From: Nostocoides sp. F2B08
GTDB taxonomy: Bacteria; Actinomycetota; Actinomycetes; Actinomycetales; Dermatophilaceae
NCBI RefSeq assembly: GCF_009184895.1
Contig: NZ_WESE01000005.1
Span: 218,519 to 282,518 of the forward strand
DNA length: 64,000 nucleotides
Direction of reading: 5' to 3'
The position numbers and the translations under genes are program-made. Shown one piece after another: positions 1-9,594 of this stretch. Within the stretch, counting starts at the first letter, position 1. The number at the start of each line of letters is the position of its first letter. The notes under the pieces were generated by a model. It was not told the DNA's origin. It ran no database searches and was given only the letters and a program-made list of their open reading frames with translations.

Positions 1-28
1 CTCCGGCGCGGACGGGCATACATCGCGG

Positions 29-1189
29 GTGACGCAGGGCCCGCAGTCCGGCTCCATCGCGCGCGCGGCGCTGCGCGGCGCCTCCACGGCCTGCGCCACT
101 CTCGTGCCGGTCCTCCTCATCGCGTCGGTGTTCTGGGTGACGACGGCGGATCCGGCGCTCGGCTGGGTCGAGGCGAGCCTGGCCGGCGCCGCGTTCTGGC
201 TGCTCGCGCACGGCGTCCCACTCGTCACCGGGAGCGGTGTCCTCGGCATCGTCCCGCTCGGGGCGCTGCTCGGCGTCGTCGCGCTCGGGACCTGGTCCGC
301 CGGACGGGCGACGTGGGCCGCGGCGGAGCACGGGTACCGGGCCGCCGGGAGGGTCGCGGCCGCCTGGGCGGCCGGCTACGCAGGCGTGCTCGGCCTCGTC
401 GGGACGGCCTGCCTCGCCGGTCCGATGACCCCGCACATCGGCCGCTGGCTGACGGCGACGGTCGCGGTGCCGGCTCTGATGGGCGTCGTCGGGATGGTCC
501 GCTCCCTCGACCACGACGACGTCGACGAGCTCCTCGAACGCGCGCACGCCCCGGCCGCGCTGCGGCGGGGTTGGCGACCGGCCCTGCACGCAACGGCCGT
601 CCTGCTCGCTGCCGGCACCCTGGCCGCCGTGGTCGCCGTGGGGCTGTCGGTCGGCGACGTCCTGGCCCTGCAGTCCGACCTCCGCCCGGGTCTCGTCGGG
701 GGAGTCGTGTTGACCTTCATCCAGGTTATGGCGCTGCCGAACCTCGGCCTCTGGATCCTCTCCTTCGTCGCAGGTCCGGGGTTCAGCGTCGTCGACGGCG
801 CCGCGGTGACCTGGGACGGCGCGAGCACCGCGCTCGTGCCGATGATCCCCGTCCTGGGGGCCCATCCGGAGCCCGTGGCCTTCCCATCGGCGACGCCCCT
901 CATCGCGCTGACGGTCGTGGCGACGGGGGCCTGGCTGGGCTGGCAGAGCCTCGCCGCGACGGCGCGACTCGCCAGCCTGCGCGCGAAGGCCCTCACCGTC
1001 CTGTCGGCGGTCGCGTCGACCGGCGCGCTCATCGCCCTTCTCGACCGGATCGGGGGCGGGTCGCTCGGCATGGGTCGCCTCGTCGACGTCGGAGCCCCCG
1101 CCGCGATACTCGGCCTCACCGTCGCCGGCTGGCTGCTCCTCGGCGCCGCACTCGTGCTCGCCTGGGACTGGCGCAGCCTGAACCGGTGA
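29..1189 (+). CDS. DUF6350 family membrane protein
   Basis: A 386-residue, strongly hydrophobic protein with many Ala/Leu/Val-rich membrane segments spread over its whole length and short polar loops. Composition and position directly before purN match the actinobacterial DUF6350 family; its function is not known. The GTG at 29 is the first start visible, but the frame stays open to the left edge, so the true start could lie outside the window. The stop is 7 bases before purN, implying cotranscription. The family call rests on neighbourhood and hydrophobic pattern rather than on a diagnostic motif. Confidence 0.7.
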   Translation: MTQGPQSGSIARAALRGASTACATLVPVLLIASVFWVTTADPALGWVEASLAGAAFWLLAHGVPLVTGSGVLGIVPLGALLGVVALGTWSAGRATWAAAEHGYRAAGRVAAAWAAGYAGVLGLVGTACLAGPMTPHIGRWLTATVAVPALMGVVGMVRSLDHDDVDELLERAHAPAALRRGWRPALHATAVLLAAGTLAAVVAVGLSVGDVLALQSDLRPGLVGGVVLTFIQVMALPNLGLWILSFVAGPGFSVVDGAAVTWDGASTALVPMIPVLGAHPEPVAFPSATPLIALTVVATGAWLGWQSLAATARLASLRAKALTVLSAVASTGALIALLDRIGGGSLGMGRLVDVGAPAAILGLTVAGWLLLGAALVLAWDWRSLNR

Positions 1190-1196
1190 GGAGGCG

Positions 1197-1805
1197 ATGA
1201 TCGCCCCTCCGCCGTCGCCCCTGCGCATCGTCGTCCTCGTCTCCGGGTCGGGCACCAACCTGCAGGCGCTTCTCGACGCCGGCCCACCCGAGCAGACCGG
1301 GTATGCGGTGGTCGCCGTCAGTGCGGACCGCCCCGGGACGGGGGGCGAGGATCGGGCCCGCGAGCGGGGCATCCCGACGTTCGTCGTCCGCGTCGCGGAC
1401 TTCGCCACCCGCGCCGAGTGGGACGCGGCGCTGACGCGGGAGGTCGCCGCGCATACCCCGGAGCTCGTCGTGTCGGCGGGGTTCATGAAGGTTCTCGGCG
1501 GTCGGTTCCTCGACCGGTTCCCGACGATCAACACGCATCCGGCGCTGCTTCCGAGCTTCCCCGGCACGCACGGGGTGCGGGACGCGCTGGCCCACGGCGT
1601 CAAGGTGACCGGGTGCACCTGCCACTGGGTCGACGGCGGCGTCGACACCGGACCGATCATCGACCAGCGCGCCGTGCGGGTCGAGCCGGGCGACACCGAG
1701 GGCATCCTCCACGAGCGCATCAAGGTGGCCGAGCGGGCCATGCTCGTCGACGTCGTGCGTGCCCTGGCCGCCGAGCGCCGCGCCGGACTGCGGCCCCTAG
1801 ACTGA
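1197..1805 (+). CDS. purN: Phosphoribosylglycinamide formyltransferase (PurN)
   Basis: Transfers a formyl group from 10-formyl-tetrahydrofolate to GAR in step 3 of de novo purine synthesis, in the cytosol. At 202 residues it has the normal family length. The phosphate-binding GSGTNLQAL segment lies near residues 16-24. The catalytic triad is visible as Asn113 and His115 in [13 protein letters not shown] and Asp150 in VDTGPI, matching N106/H108/D144 of the E. coli enzyme. The ATG follows a GAGGAGG-type ribosome site 7 bases after the DUF6350 stop. purH follows after 113 bases in which I see no other gene. Confidence 0.97.
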   Translation: MIAPPPSPLRIVVLVSGSGTNLQALLDAGPPEQTGYAVVAVSADRPGTGGEDRARERGIPTFVVRVADFATRAEWDAALTREVAAHTPELVVSAGFMKVLGGRFLDRFPTINTHPALLPSFPGTHGVRDALAHGVKVTGCTCHWVDGGVDTGPIIDQRAVRVEPGDTEGILHERIKVAERAMLVDVVRALAAERRAGLRPLD

Positions 1806-1918
1806 CCGGAGACGACTGGCGAGGGTGGGCGACCACCAGGGAGTCACCAGCCGGCATCGCCCGCCTGGGTGCCGGCAGAGCCGACCGATACCCCGATCAC
1901 GAGGAGCGATCCGCCGCG

Positions 1919-3586
1919 ATGTCCGACGTCCCCGCTGCCCGACCCCCCGCCGACCCCGCCGAGCCCGACCAGGCCGACCAGGACGGCGTCCGCCCGGTCC
2001 GCAGGGCACTGGTCTCGGTCTACGACAAGACCGGGCTCGAGGACCTCGTCCGAGGCCTGCACGAGGCCGGCGTCGCGCTCGTCTCGACCGGTGGCTCCGC
2101 GGCGTTGATCGAGTCGCTCGGCGTGCCGGTGACCCGGGTCGAGGACCTCACCGGCTTCCCCGAGTGCCTCGACGGGCGCGTCAAGACGCTGCACCCGCAC
2201 GTGCACGCCGGGCTGCTCGCCGACACCCGGCGCCCCGAGCATGTCGCGCAGCTCGGCGAGCTGGGCGTCGAGCCGTTCGAGCTCGTCGTGTGCAACCTCT
2301 ATCCCTTCGCGGCGACGGTCGCCTCTGGCGCGTCGCCGGACGAGTGCATCGAGCAGATCGACATCGGCGGGCCGTCGATGGTCCGGGCGGCGGCCAAGAA
2401 CCACCCGAGCGTCGCCATCGTCACGAGCCCGCAGCGGTATGCGCTGGTCCTGGACGCGGTCCGCTCCGGCGGGTTCACGCTCGAGCAGCGCAAACGGCTC
2501 GCGGCCGAGGCCTTCGTCCACACCGCGACCTATGACACCCACGTCGCCTCGTGGCTGGGTAACGCCTATACCGACACCTCCGACGGCACCGGCTTCCCCG
2601 CCTGGGTGGGCGCGACGTGGGACAAGGTGTCCGTGCTCCGCTACGGCGAGAACCCGCACCAGCGGGCGGCGCTGTACGCCAACGGCTTCCAGCCGCAGCC
2701 GGGGCTGGCGCAGGCGGAGGTGCTGCACGGCAAGGAGATGTCCTACAACAACTACGTCGACGCGGACGCGGCGGTGCGGGCCGCCTACGACAACGGCGAC
2801 CGGCCGACCGTCGCGGTCGTCAAGCACGCCAACCCGTGCGGCATCGCGGTGGCCACCGAGGACGAGGGGATCGCCGAGGCGCACCGCAAGGCGCACGAGT
2901 GCGACCCGGTCTCGGCGTTCGGAGGGATCATCGCGACCAACCGACCGGTCACGCTAGCCATGGCCGAACGCGTCGCCGACATCTTCACCGAGGTCGTCGT
3001 CGCGCCCTCCTTCGACGACGACGCCCTCGAGGTGCTGACCCGCAAGAAGAACATCCGCCTGGTCCGGTGCGCAGCGCCGCCGCTCGGCGGGGTCGAGACC
3101 CGGCCCGTGTCCGGCGGCCTCCTCATGCAGCAGCGCGATGCCGTCGACGCCGTCGTCCGCGACGACTCCGGCGTGGTCACCGGCGGCGACGCACCCGAGC
3201 ACTGGCGCCTCGTCAGCGGCGAACCGGCCGACGATGCGGTCCTCGCCGACCTCGTCATGGCGTGGCGGGCCGTGCGAGCCGTGAAGTCCAACGCGATCCT
3301 GTTGGCCAGGGACGGCGCCTCGGTCGGTATCGGCATGGGTCAGGTCAACCGGGTGGACTCGTGCCGGCTCGCCGTGGAGCGCGCCGGAGCCGAGCGGGTC
3401 CGCGGCGCCGTCGCGGCCTCGGACGCGTTCTTCCCCTTCGCCGACGGTCTGCAGATCCTCCTCGACGCCGGCGTGCGAGCCGTCGTGGCACCGGGCGGCT
3501 CGGTCCGCGACGAGGAGGTCGTCGCGGCGGCGGCGGGGGCCGGGGTAACGATGTACTTCACCGGCACGCGCCACTTCGCGCACTGA
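1919..3586 (+). CDS. purH: Bifunctional AICAR transformylase/IMP cyclohydrolase (PurH)
   Basis: Catalyses the last two steps of IMP synthesis. The start is the ATG at 1919 after GAGGAGCG, giving 555 residues; the frame is open much further upstream, but that part is antisense-like arginine-rich sequence inside purN. The N-terminal cyclohydrolase (MGS-like) half begins with [15 protein letters not shown] near residue 27 and contains STGGSA and [13 protein letters not shown]. The C-terminal transformylase half carries [12 protein letters not shown] and the catalytic KHANPCG around residue 302. It ends in the usual [11 protein letters not shown], so it is intact. Confidence 0.97.
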   Translation: MSDVPAARPPADPAEPDQADQDGVRPVRRALVSVYDKTGLEDLVRGLHEAGVALVSTGGSAALIESLGVPVTRVEDLTGFPECLDGRVKTLHPHVHAGLLADTRRPEHVAQLGELGVEPFELVVCNLYPFAATVASGASPDECIEQIDIGGPSMVRAAAKNHPSVAIVTSPQRYALVLDAVRSGGFTLEQRKRLAAEAFVHTATYDTHVASWLGNAYTDTSDGTGFPAWVGATWDKVSVLRYGENPHQRAALYANGFQPQPGLAQAEVLHGKEMSYNNYVDADAAVRAAYDNGDRPTVAVVKHANPCGIAVATEDEGIAEAHRKAHECDPVSAFGGIIATNRPVTLAMAERVADIFTEVVVAPSFDDDALEVLTRKKNIRLVRCAAPPLGGVETRPVSGGLLMQQRDAVDAVVRDDSGVVTGGDAPEHWRLVSGEPADDAVLADLVMAWRAVRAVKSNAILLARDGASVGIGMGQVNRVDSCRLAVERAGAERVRGAVAASDAFFPFADGLQILLDAGVRAVVAPGGSVRDEEVVAAAAGAGVTMYFTGTRHFAH

Positions 3587-3622
3587 GACGCGTCGGGCGC
3601 CGAACGAGGGCATGCTGGACCC

Positions 3623-5227
3623 ATGACGGAGCTACCGATCGGTAACCAGGACGGCATGCTCAGGGGACTCGCCGACCTGCCCGATGAGCTCGACGTCCTC
3701 GTCGTCGGTGCCGGTCTGTCCGGGATCGGGTTGGGATACCGGCTCGCCCAGTCGCTCCCCGACATCTCGTATGCGCTGGTCGAGTCCCGCGGCACGATCG
3801 GCGGGACGTGGGACCTGTTCCGCTACCCCGGGGTCCGCTCGGACTCGGACATGTTCACCTTCTCGTTCCCCTTCCGGCCGTGGGCCGGGCGCCGGGCGCT
3901 GGCGTCCGGTGACGACATCCGGGGCTACCTCGAGGACACGGTCGCCGAGTCGGGGATCGGCGACCGGATCCACTACGGCTGCAGGGTCGTCGCCGCGTCG
4001 TGGTCGACGCCGGAGCAGCGGTGGACGGTCGAGCTCGAGGCGACCGACGCGACCGGCGAGGTCTTCCGCCGCTCGGTGCGCACCGCATACCTCCACTTCG
4101 CGAGCGGCTACTACCGCTACGACCAGGGCTACGACCCGGTCTTCGCGGGCCGTGAGGACTTCGCCGGGCGCATCGTGCACCCGCAGTTCTGGCCCGAGGA
4201 CCTCGACCATGAGGGCACGCGGGTGGTCGTCATCGGGTCCGGCGCGACTGCGGTGACACTCGTGCCTGCGCTGGCCGAGCAGGCGGCGCACGTCGTCATG
4301 CTCCAGCGGACGCCGACCTACATCTACTCGGTCCCCGGGGCCGACCGGCTCGCCGATGGACTCCGGGCGGTCCTCCCCGCGCAGCTCGCGCACCGGGTCG
4401 TGCGCGCGAAGAACGTCGGGATGCAGACCCTGCTCTACCGCCTGTCCCGAACGCGTCCGGAGCTCACGAAGCGGCTCATCCTCGGCGACGTCCGCCGACG
4501 GCTGCCGGAGGACGTCGTCCGCGAGCACTTCGACCCGCCGTACGGCGTCTGGGACCAGAGACTCTGCGCCGTTCCCGACGGCGACTTCTTCGAGGCCATC
4601 CAAGCCGGCCGCGCGTCGGTCGTCACCGGCACCATCGACCGGTTCGTTCCCGAGGGCGTGCGCTTGGCCGACGGCCGCGTCATCGAGGCCGACATCGTCG
4701 TGACGGCCACCGGGCTGTCGCTGTCGATCATGGGCGGCGCCCGGATCGCTGTCGACGGCGAGCCCGTCCGCCTCGGGGAGCGCTTCGCCTACCGCGGGGC
4801 CATGCTCTCCGGGGTGCCCAACGCCTCGATGACGGTCGGCTACTCCAACGCCTCATGGACCCTGCGCGCCGACCTCGTCAGCCGCTACGTCGTGCGGGTG
4901 CTTCGCCACCTGCGCGAGCACGGCCTGGGGGTCGCGGTGCCGGTCGCCCCGGAGGGTATGCGCGCCGGGCCGATCCTCGACCTCACCTCCGGCTACGTCC
5001 AGCGTGCCGTCGCCGACCTGCCCAAGGTCGGTGACCGGGCGCCGTGGAAGATGCCGCAGAGCTACCTGCACGACCGCCGCGCGTTCCCGCGGGCCGACGT
5101 GACCGCGGACATGGTGTTCCATCCGGTAGGAGCCGCGGCCACCGGGGTCCCGACCGGTGCGGCAGCACCCGCCGAGCTCGACGCCGGCGCTGCCGGCACC
5201 GGCCCGGTCCTCGCGGGAAGGGAGTGA
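3623..5227 (+). CDS. Flavin-containing (Baeyer-Villiger-type) monooxygenase
   Basis: A 534-residue FAD/NADPH monooxygenase. The FAD Rossmann motif VVGAGLSGIGLGYRL is near residue 27. The Baeyer-Villiger fingerprint FxGxxxHxxxWP appears as FAGRIVHPQFWPED near residue 180, and the NADPH motif VIGSGATAV near 204. GTWDLFRYPGVRSDSD is typical of the class. Expected chemistry is oxygen insertion into ketones or S/N oxygenation, but the substrate cannot be read from sequence. An SDR dehydrogenase starts 2 bases after the stop, which suggests an alcohol-ketone-ester pathway. The Ala/Pro-rich last 35 residues look disordered. Confidence 0.9.
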   Translation: MTELPIGNQDGMLRGLADLPDELDVLVVGAGLSGIGLGYRLAQSLPDISYALVESRGTIGGTWDLFRYPGVRSDSDMFTFSFPFRPWAGRRALASGDDIRGYLEDTVAESGIGDRIHYGCRVVAASWSTPEQRWTVELEATDATGEVFRRSVRTAYLHFASGYYRYDQGYDPVFAGREDFAGRIVHPQFWPEDLDHEGTRVVVIGSGATAVTLVPALAEQAAHVVMLQRTPTYIYSVPGADRLADGLRAVLPAQLAHRVVRAKNVGMQTLLYRLSRTRPELTKRLILGDVRRRLPEDVVREHFDPPYGVWDQRLCAVPDGDFFEAIQAGRASVVTGTIDRFVPEGVRLADGRVIEADIVVTATGLSLSIMGGARIAVDGEPVRLGERFAYRGAMLSGVPNASMTVGYSNASWTLRADLVSRYVVRVLRHLREHGLGVAVPVAPEGMRAGPILDLTSGYVQRAVADLPKVGDRAPWKMPQSYLHDRRAFPRADVTADMVFHPVGAAATGVPTGAAAPAELDAGAAGTGPVLAGRE

Positions 5228-5229
5228 GT

Positions 5230-6093
5230 ATGCGCTGGTTGCCTCCGCTCGACCCGGCCGGCGCCAAGGCCGTGGTCACCGGCGCGGCCGGGGGGATGGG
5301 GGAGCATCTGGCCCGGGGCCTGGCCCGCCGGGGTGCCTCCGTCGTGATCGCCGACATCCGCCGCGAGCCGCTGCACGCCGTGCGTGACACCATTCGGGCC
5401 GAGAGTCCCGGCGTCGCGGTCCACGACTATGTCGTCGACCTGTCGGACTCGACCGCCGCCGACCACTTCGCGGCGTGGGTCGCCGCCGAGCACCCCGATC
5501 TGCGCATCCTCGTCAACAACGCCGGCGTCGCCCTCGGCGGCCGGCTGCACGAGGTCGAGCGCGACGACCTCGACTGGCTGCTCACGGTCAACCTGCTGAC
5601 CCCAGTGCGGATGACGCACGCGCTCCTGCCGCTCCTGCTCGCCAACGGCGCCGCGACCGGAGGACAGGCGCACATCGTCACCCTCTCCTCACTCTTCGGG
5701 ATCATCGCGCCACCCGGCCAGACGGCGTACAGCACCTCGAAGTTCGGTCTGCGCGGGTTCTCGGAGGCTTTGCGCCACGAGCTGCAGGCCGAGAAGGCGC
5801 CTTGCGGCCTGACCCAGGTCCACCCGGGCGGGATCCGCACCGACATCGCCCGCAACGCGCGGGTGGGGTCGGGGACCGACCCGGAGGAGGAGCGGGTGGC
5901 CCGCGAGGCCTTCGACCGGATGCTCCGCTTCCCGGCCGACCGCGCGGCCGAGCTGATCATCGAAGCGATGGTGGCCCGCAACCCGCGGCTGCTCATCGGT
6001 GCGGACGCCAAGGCGCTGGCCGGACTGACCAGGCTGCTGCCGCGGCGGTACTGGTCACTCCTGCAACGTGGAGTGGATCTGGCGGGACGGTGA
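5230..6093 (+). CDS. Short-chain dehydrogenase/reductase
   Basis: A 287-residue classical SDR. The cofactor motif TGAAGGMG (TGxxxGxG) is near residue 16, NNAG near 96, the catalytic Ser in VTLSSLFG, and YSTSK (YxxxK) about 14 residues later. The start is the ATG at 5230, five bases after a GGAAGGGAG ribosome site; an in-frame GTG two codons earlier overlaps the monooxygenase stop. Tight coupling to the Baeyer-Villiger-type gene suggests it supplies the ketone by oxidising an alcohol. Its 3' end overlaps the convergent MFS gene by 39 bases. Confidence 0.93.
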   Translation: MRWLPPLDPAGAKAVVTGAAGGMGEHLARGLARRGASVVIADIRREPLHAVRDTIRAESPGVAVHDYVVDLSDSTAADHFAAWVAAEHPDLRILVNNAGVALGGRLHEVERDDLDWLLTVNLLTPVRMTHALLPLLLANGAATGGQAHIVTLSSLFGIIAPPGQTAYSTSKFGLRGFSEALRHELQAEKAPCGLTQVHPGGIRTDIARNARVGSGTDPEEERVAREAFDRMLRFPADRAAELIIEAMVARNPRLLIGADAKALAGLTRLLPRRYWSLLQRGVDLAGR

Positions 6094-7473
6094 GGTCGCG
6101 GGCCGCTCCTGCGCGCGCAGGATCCGGACGGCGAGTGCGAACCCGAGCGCGACGACGAGCGCAGCCGTGCCGAAGCCGACCCCGGGGCGCAGCGGGAGGA
6201 CGATCGCAAGCGCACCGCCGGCCACCCAGGACAGCTGCAGGGTCGTCTCCAGCCATGCGAAGACGCGGCTGTGCCGGGACTCCGGCACCTCGCTCTGGAC
6301 GATCGAGTCGAGGCACAGCTTGCCGAGCTGGGCGGAGACGCCGCCCACGAATGCGAGGAGCAGGAGGCTCCAGAGGGCGTAGAACAGGGCGGCGACGAGG
6401 GCGCTCGCGACGCCGCCGAGACCGAGGACGACCAGGGTCGGTGTGGGGGGAGGCGCCACCTTGCGGTTGCCGAGAAGGGAGCCGACGACGTTGCCGACGC
6501 CGGCCGCTCCCACGGCGGCTCCGATGACGAGCGGGGTCGACCAGCCGGGGATCGGGTTCGCGCGGAGCAGGAAGAGCAGGAACACGGTCAGGAAGGCGAC
6601 GAGGAAGCGAGCGCCGCACATGATGACGAGGGCGTGCCGGACGCGGGGCGGCAGGTTGCGGATCCGCTCCTCCGGCCGGCTGCGCAGAGGTGGCCGGATC
6701 CGAGGGGTCTCGGCGGTCACCGGTGTGTCGACCTGGCTCGGCAGCCGGATCGCCATGACGGTGGCGACGATGTAGCCGACGAACGCCAGGCGCAACGACC
6801 ACTCCGGTCCGATCCGGCTCACCCCGCCCGCGAGTGCACCGCCGATCCCCATGCCGATCAGGCCCGCGATCATGATGCGCGAGTTCGCGGTGACGAGGTC
6901 GAGCCTCGGGGGGAGGAGGCGGGGGATCGCCGCCGCTCGGGCCACCGCGTAGGACCGAGATGCGACCAGGCAGACCAGCGCGAGCGGGAAGACCCACGGT
7001 GAGTCCGTGACGAGCGCCGACGCGAGGACCCAGGCGAAGAACCCGCGCACCGCCAGCGTCGTGCCGATCGCCCAGCGGCGGCCGTGCCGGAAGCGGTCCA
7101 GGACCGGGCCGACGAAGGGAGCGAGCAGGACGAAGGGCGCCATCGTCAGCAGCAGGAAGAAGGCGACAGCGCTGCGGGCCTCGTCGGTGGGCATCGCGAA
7201 CACCGTCCCCGCAAGCGCGACGGTTAGAGCGGCGTCGGCACCGACCTGGACGGAGTGCATCTCGATGTAGCGGGCGAGGCCCGACTCGTCCGCACCGTCG
7301 CGGCGGGCGAAGGTGCGGAAGGCGCGCCCGGTGCGCTGGCCGCCCGTAGCCGTGGCCCGCGCCGTGGTCCGCGCTCCCGTGCGCACGGCGTGGCTGACCC
7401 GCCGGGTGCCCGCCGTGAACCGACGCGTCGGGCCACGGGTCGCGCGGCGGTCGATCGGCTCCACGGGGTCCAC
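6055..7473 (-). CDS. MFS transporter
   Basis: A major facilitator protein with about twelve hydrophobic segments and an arginine-rich cytosolic N-terminus of about 70 residues before the first membrane helix. LAPFVGPVLDRFRHGRRWAIG in the loop after TM2 resembles the MFS signature (GxxxDRxGRR). I chose the GTG at 7473 (472 residues), which follows a GGGGGAGA ribosome site; the frame opens upstream to 7542 but that part covers a repeated hairpin. Substrate is unknown; the family of closest look includes putative exporters. The 3' end overlaps the SDR gene. Confidence 0.85.
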   Translation of the reverse strand: MDPVEPIDRRATRGPTRRFTAGTRRVSHAVRTGARTTARATATGGQRTGRAFRTFARRDGADESGLARYIEMHSVQVGADAALTVALAGTVFAMPTDEARSAVAFFLLLTMAPFVLLAPFVGPVLDRFRHGRRWAIGTTLAVRGFFAWVLASALVTDSPWVFPLALVCLVASRSYAVARAAAIPRLLPPRLDLVTANSRIMIAGLIGMGIGGALAGGVSRIGPEWSLRLAFVGYIVATVMAIRLPSQVDTPVTAETPRIRPPLRSRPEERIRNLPPRVRHALVIMCGARFLVAFLTVFLLFLLRANPIPGWSTPLVIGAAVGAAGVGNVVGSLLGNRKVAPPPTPTLVVLGLGGVASALVAALFYALWSLLLLAFVGGVSAQLGKLCLDSIVQSEVPESRHSRVFAWLETTLQLSWVAGGALAIVLPLRPGVGFGTAALVVALGFALAVRILRAQERPATSPSRQIHSTLQE

Positions 7474-7506
7474 AGCAGCATTGTCTCCCCCCGTCCGCCC
7501 GGGTGT

Positions 7507-7543
7507 GGTGCGAACCTCCCGGTTCGGGGCGAGATATCGCACC
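7507..7543 (+). repeat. 37-bp hairpin repeat, copy 1
   Basis: GGTGCG and CGCACC arms bracket a centre in which TTCGGGGCGAGA is invariant. A second copy with identical arms, identical 12-base centre and identical spacing lies at 55444-55480 on the opposite strand. It sits just upstream of the MFS start. Possible roles are a mobile hairpin or a transcription-stop structure. Confidence 0.6.
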
Positions 7544-7571
7544 GGTCGGTCGAGTCCGCCCGGCGTCCTAC

Positions 7572-7902
7572 CGCGGTTGGCATGCCGGTGGACGTCGGAG
7601 TGGCCGGGAGCATGTCAGGGGCGTGGGATGTGGCGCGGTTGGCATGCCGGTGGGCGTCGGAGTGGATAGGGGCATGTCAGGGGCGTGGGATGTGGCGCGG
7701 TTGGCATGCCGGTGGGTTGCGCGTTGGACGAGGAGCATGTCAGGGGCGTGGGATGTGGCGCGGTTGGCATGCCGGTGGGGTATCGCGTGGAGGAGGGGCA
7801 TGTCAGGGGCGTGGGATGTGGCGCGGTCGGCATGCCGGTGCGCGTCGGAGTGCACGGGAGCATGTCAGGGGCGTGGGATGTGGCGCGGTCGGCATGCCGG
7901 TC
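7572..7902 (+). repeat. 62-63 bp tandem repeat array A
   Basis: Six copies of GGCATGCCGG (7579, 7641, 7703, 7766, 7829, 7891) alternate with five copies of CATGTCAGGGGCGTGGGATG (7611, 7673, 7736, 7799, 7861). About 42 bases are nearly invariant and 20-21 bases vary. The variable parts resemble one another (three contain GCGTCGGAGTG or a one-base variant), so they are not independent spacers. The array fills the gap between the divergent MFS and gamma-glutamyltransferase genes. Related arrays in the same orientation lie at 40312-40466 and 62769-62948. Confidence 0.9.
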
Positions 7903-7931
7903 GTGGGTCCAGCCTCCCGTCGCCCGCCGGT

Positions 7932-7937
7932 TACGGT
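7932..7937 (+). promoter_or_regulatory. Leaderless-type -10 element (TACGGT) of ggt
   Basis: TACGGT (TANNNT) is followed by six bases and then the ATG of the gamma-glutamyltransferase, the spacing expected if transcription starts at the start codon. No Shine-Dalgarno sequence is present. Confidence 0.5.
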
Positions 7938-7943
7938 GGGCGG

Positions 7944-9539
7944 ATGCTCAGCCTCCTCCCCGAGCCCCGGCCCGCCGTCCGCGCCGAGCACGGCGTCGTC
8001 GCCACGAGCCACCCCGCCGCGGCCGAGGCCGGCAGGGACATCCTGCGGGCGGGCGGCACGGCCGTCGACGCCGCCGTCGCCACGGCAGCAGCCCTCACGG
8101 TCGTCGAGCCGACGTCGAACGGGATCGGCGGCGACGCCTTCGCGCTCGTGTGGGACGGCTCGCGCCTGCACGGCTACAACGGCTCGGGGCGGGCGCCCGC
8201 CGCCCTCACCGGACAGACACTGCGCGAGCTCGGCCACGATCAGGTCCCCCTCCACGGCTGGGCCGCCGTGACCGTGCCGGGGCAGGTGCGCGCCTGGGCC
8301 GACCTGCACGAGCGCTTCGGCCGGCTGCCGTGGGAGCGGGTGCTCGAGCCGGCCGTTCGCCTGGCGTCCGAGGGCTGCCCCGTGCCGCCCGTCGTCGCGC
8401 ACTACTGGGAGCGCGGGCTCGCGGCGGCGGCCGGTCTCACCGGCCCGGAGTTCGCGGGCTTCGTCCCGACCTTCGCGCCGACCGGTGGTGCGCCGCGCGT
8501 CGGCGACACCGTCCGGCTTCCCGACCACGCCCGCACCTTGAGCCGGCTCGCCGAGTGCGGAGCCGACGACTTCTACACGGGCGGGATCGGCCGCGCCATC
8601 GCCGAGTTCGCCTCCCGGACGGGAGGGTTCCTCACAGCCGAGGACCTGGCCCGCCACGAGGGCGAGTGGGTGGAGCCGGTGATTACCGCATACAGGGGGT
8701 ATGCGGTGGCCGAGATCCCACCGAACGGCCAGGGGATCGCGGCGCTGGTCGCCCTCGGAATCCTCGAGGGTCTCGACCTCGGGCCCGACCCGGCCGACCC
8801 GACCGCGCTGCACCTGCAGATCGAGGCGATGCGACTCGCCTTCGCCGACACGTTCGCGCACGTCGGCGACCCGCAGCACGTGGCTGTGCCGACGTCGGGG
8901 CTTCTCGACGCCGGCTACCTGGCCGGGCGGCGGTCGCTCATCGGCGAGCGTGCGTCCGAGGTGCGTTCGGGATCACCGCCGCGTGGCGGCACCGTTCTGC
9001 TCTGCACCGCCGACGCGAACGGCACGACGGTCGGCCTGATCCAGTCCAACTTCCACGGCTTCGGATCCGGCGTCGTCGTGCCTGGCTGGGGGATAGCCCT
9101 GCAGAACCGGGGGAGCGGATTCGTCCTGGACGAGGGACATCCCAACGAGCTGCGCCCCGGGCGAAGGCCGTTCCACACGATCATCCCTGGGTTCCTGCTC
9201 CGACATACCGAGGCGGGTGGGCTCGAACCGGTCGGGCCGTTCGGCGTCATGGGCGGCCACATGCAGGCGCAGGGGCACGTGCAGGTCGTCCTGCAGACGG
9301 TCGCCGGTGCCGATCCCCAGGAGGCCCTCGACGCGCCGAGGTGGCGCGTCGAGGGTGACGTCGTGCTGCTCGAGCCGGGGCTGGCCGACGCGGCCGACGC
9401 GCTGCGACGCCGCGGCCACGCGGTGCGGGTCGGCACCGACGGCGGCTTCGGGCGGGGGCAGGCGATCTGGCGAAGTCCCGAGGGTGGGTGGGTGGCCGGC
9501 AGCGAGACCCGGTGTGACGGGCTCGCCGCCGGCTACTGA
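7944..9539 (+). CDS. Gamma-glutamyltransferase family protein, YwrD-like
   Basis: A 531-residue Ntn-hydrolase of the gamma-glutamyltranspeptidase family, which hydrolyses or transfers gamma-glutamyl groups after self-cleavage before a threonine. The N-terminus shows SHPAAAEAG and GTAVDAAVATAAALTVVEPTSNGIGGD. Near residue 350, GGTVLLCTADANGTTVG should hold the cleavage Thr. FGSGVVVPGWGIALQNRG downstream resembles the YwrD subgroup rather than secreted GGT. No signal peptide or lipobox is seen, so a cytoplasmic enzyme is predicted. The upstream region is filled by tandem repeats. The substrate is uncertain. Confidence 0.9.
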   Translation: MLSLLPEPRPAVRAEHGVVATSHPAAAEAGRDILRAGGTAVDAAVATAAALTVVEPTSNGIGGDAFALVWDGSRLHGYNGSGRAPAALTGQTLRELGHDQVPLHGWAAVTVPGQVRAWADLHERFGRLPWERVLEPAVRLASEGCPVPPVVAHYWERGLAAAAGLTGPEFAGFVPTFAPTGGAPRVGDTVRLPDHARTLSRLAECGADDFYTGGIGRAIAEFASRTGGFLTAEDLARHEGEWVEPVITAYRGYAVAEIPPNGQGIAALVALGILEGLDLGPDPADPTALHLQIEAMRLAFADTFAHVGDPQHVAVPTSGLLDAGYLAGRRSLIGERASEVRSGSPPRGGTVLLCTADANGTTVGLIQSNFHGFGSGVVVPGWGIALQNRGSGFVLDEGHPNELRPGRRPFHTIIPGFLLRHTEAGGLEPVGPFGVMGGHMQAQGHVQVVLQTVAGADPQEALDAPRWRVEGDVVLLEPGLADAADALRRRGHAVRVGTDGGFGRGQAIWRSPEGGWVAGSETRCDGLAAGY

Positions 9540-9594
9540 CCCAGGGTCTCGCTCCCGAGGACCCGACTCGCCCGCCGGCCCCTGACCGCTCCCG

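Noticed and set aside
7572..7902. A CRISPR array (42-bp repeats with 20-21-bp spacers)
   Set aside because: The variable parts resemble each other, the repeat unit recurs as arrays elsewhere with a constant variable part, and no cas gene is near. It is a tandem repeat.
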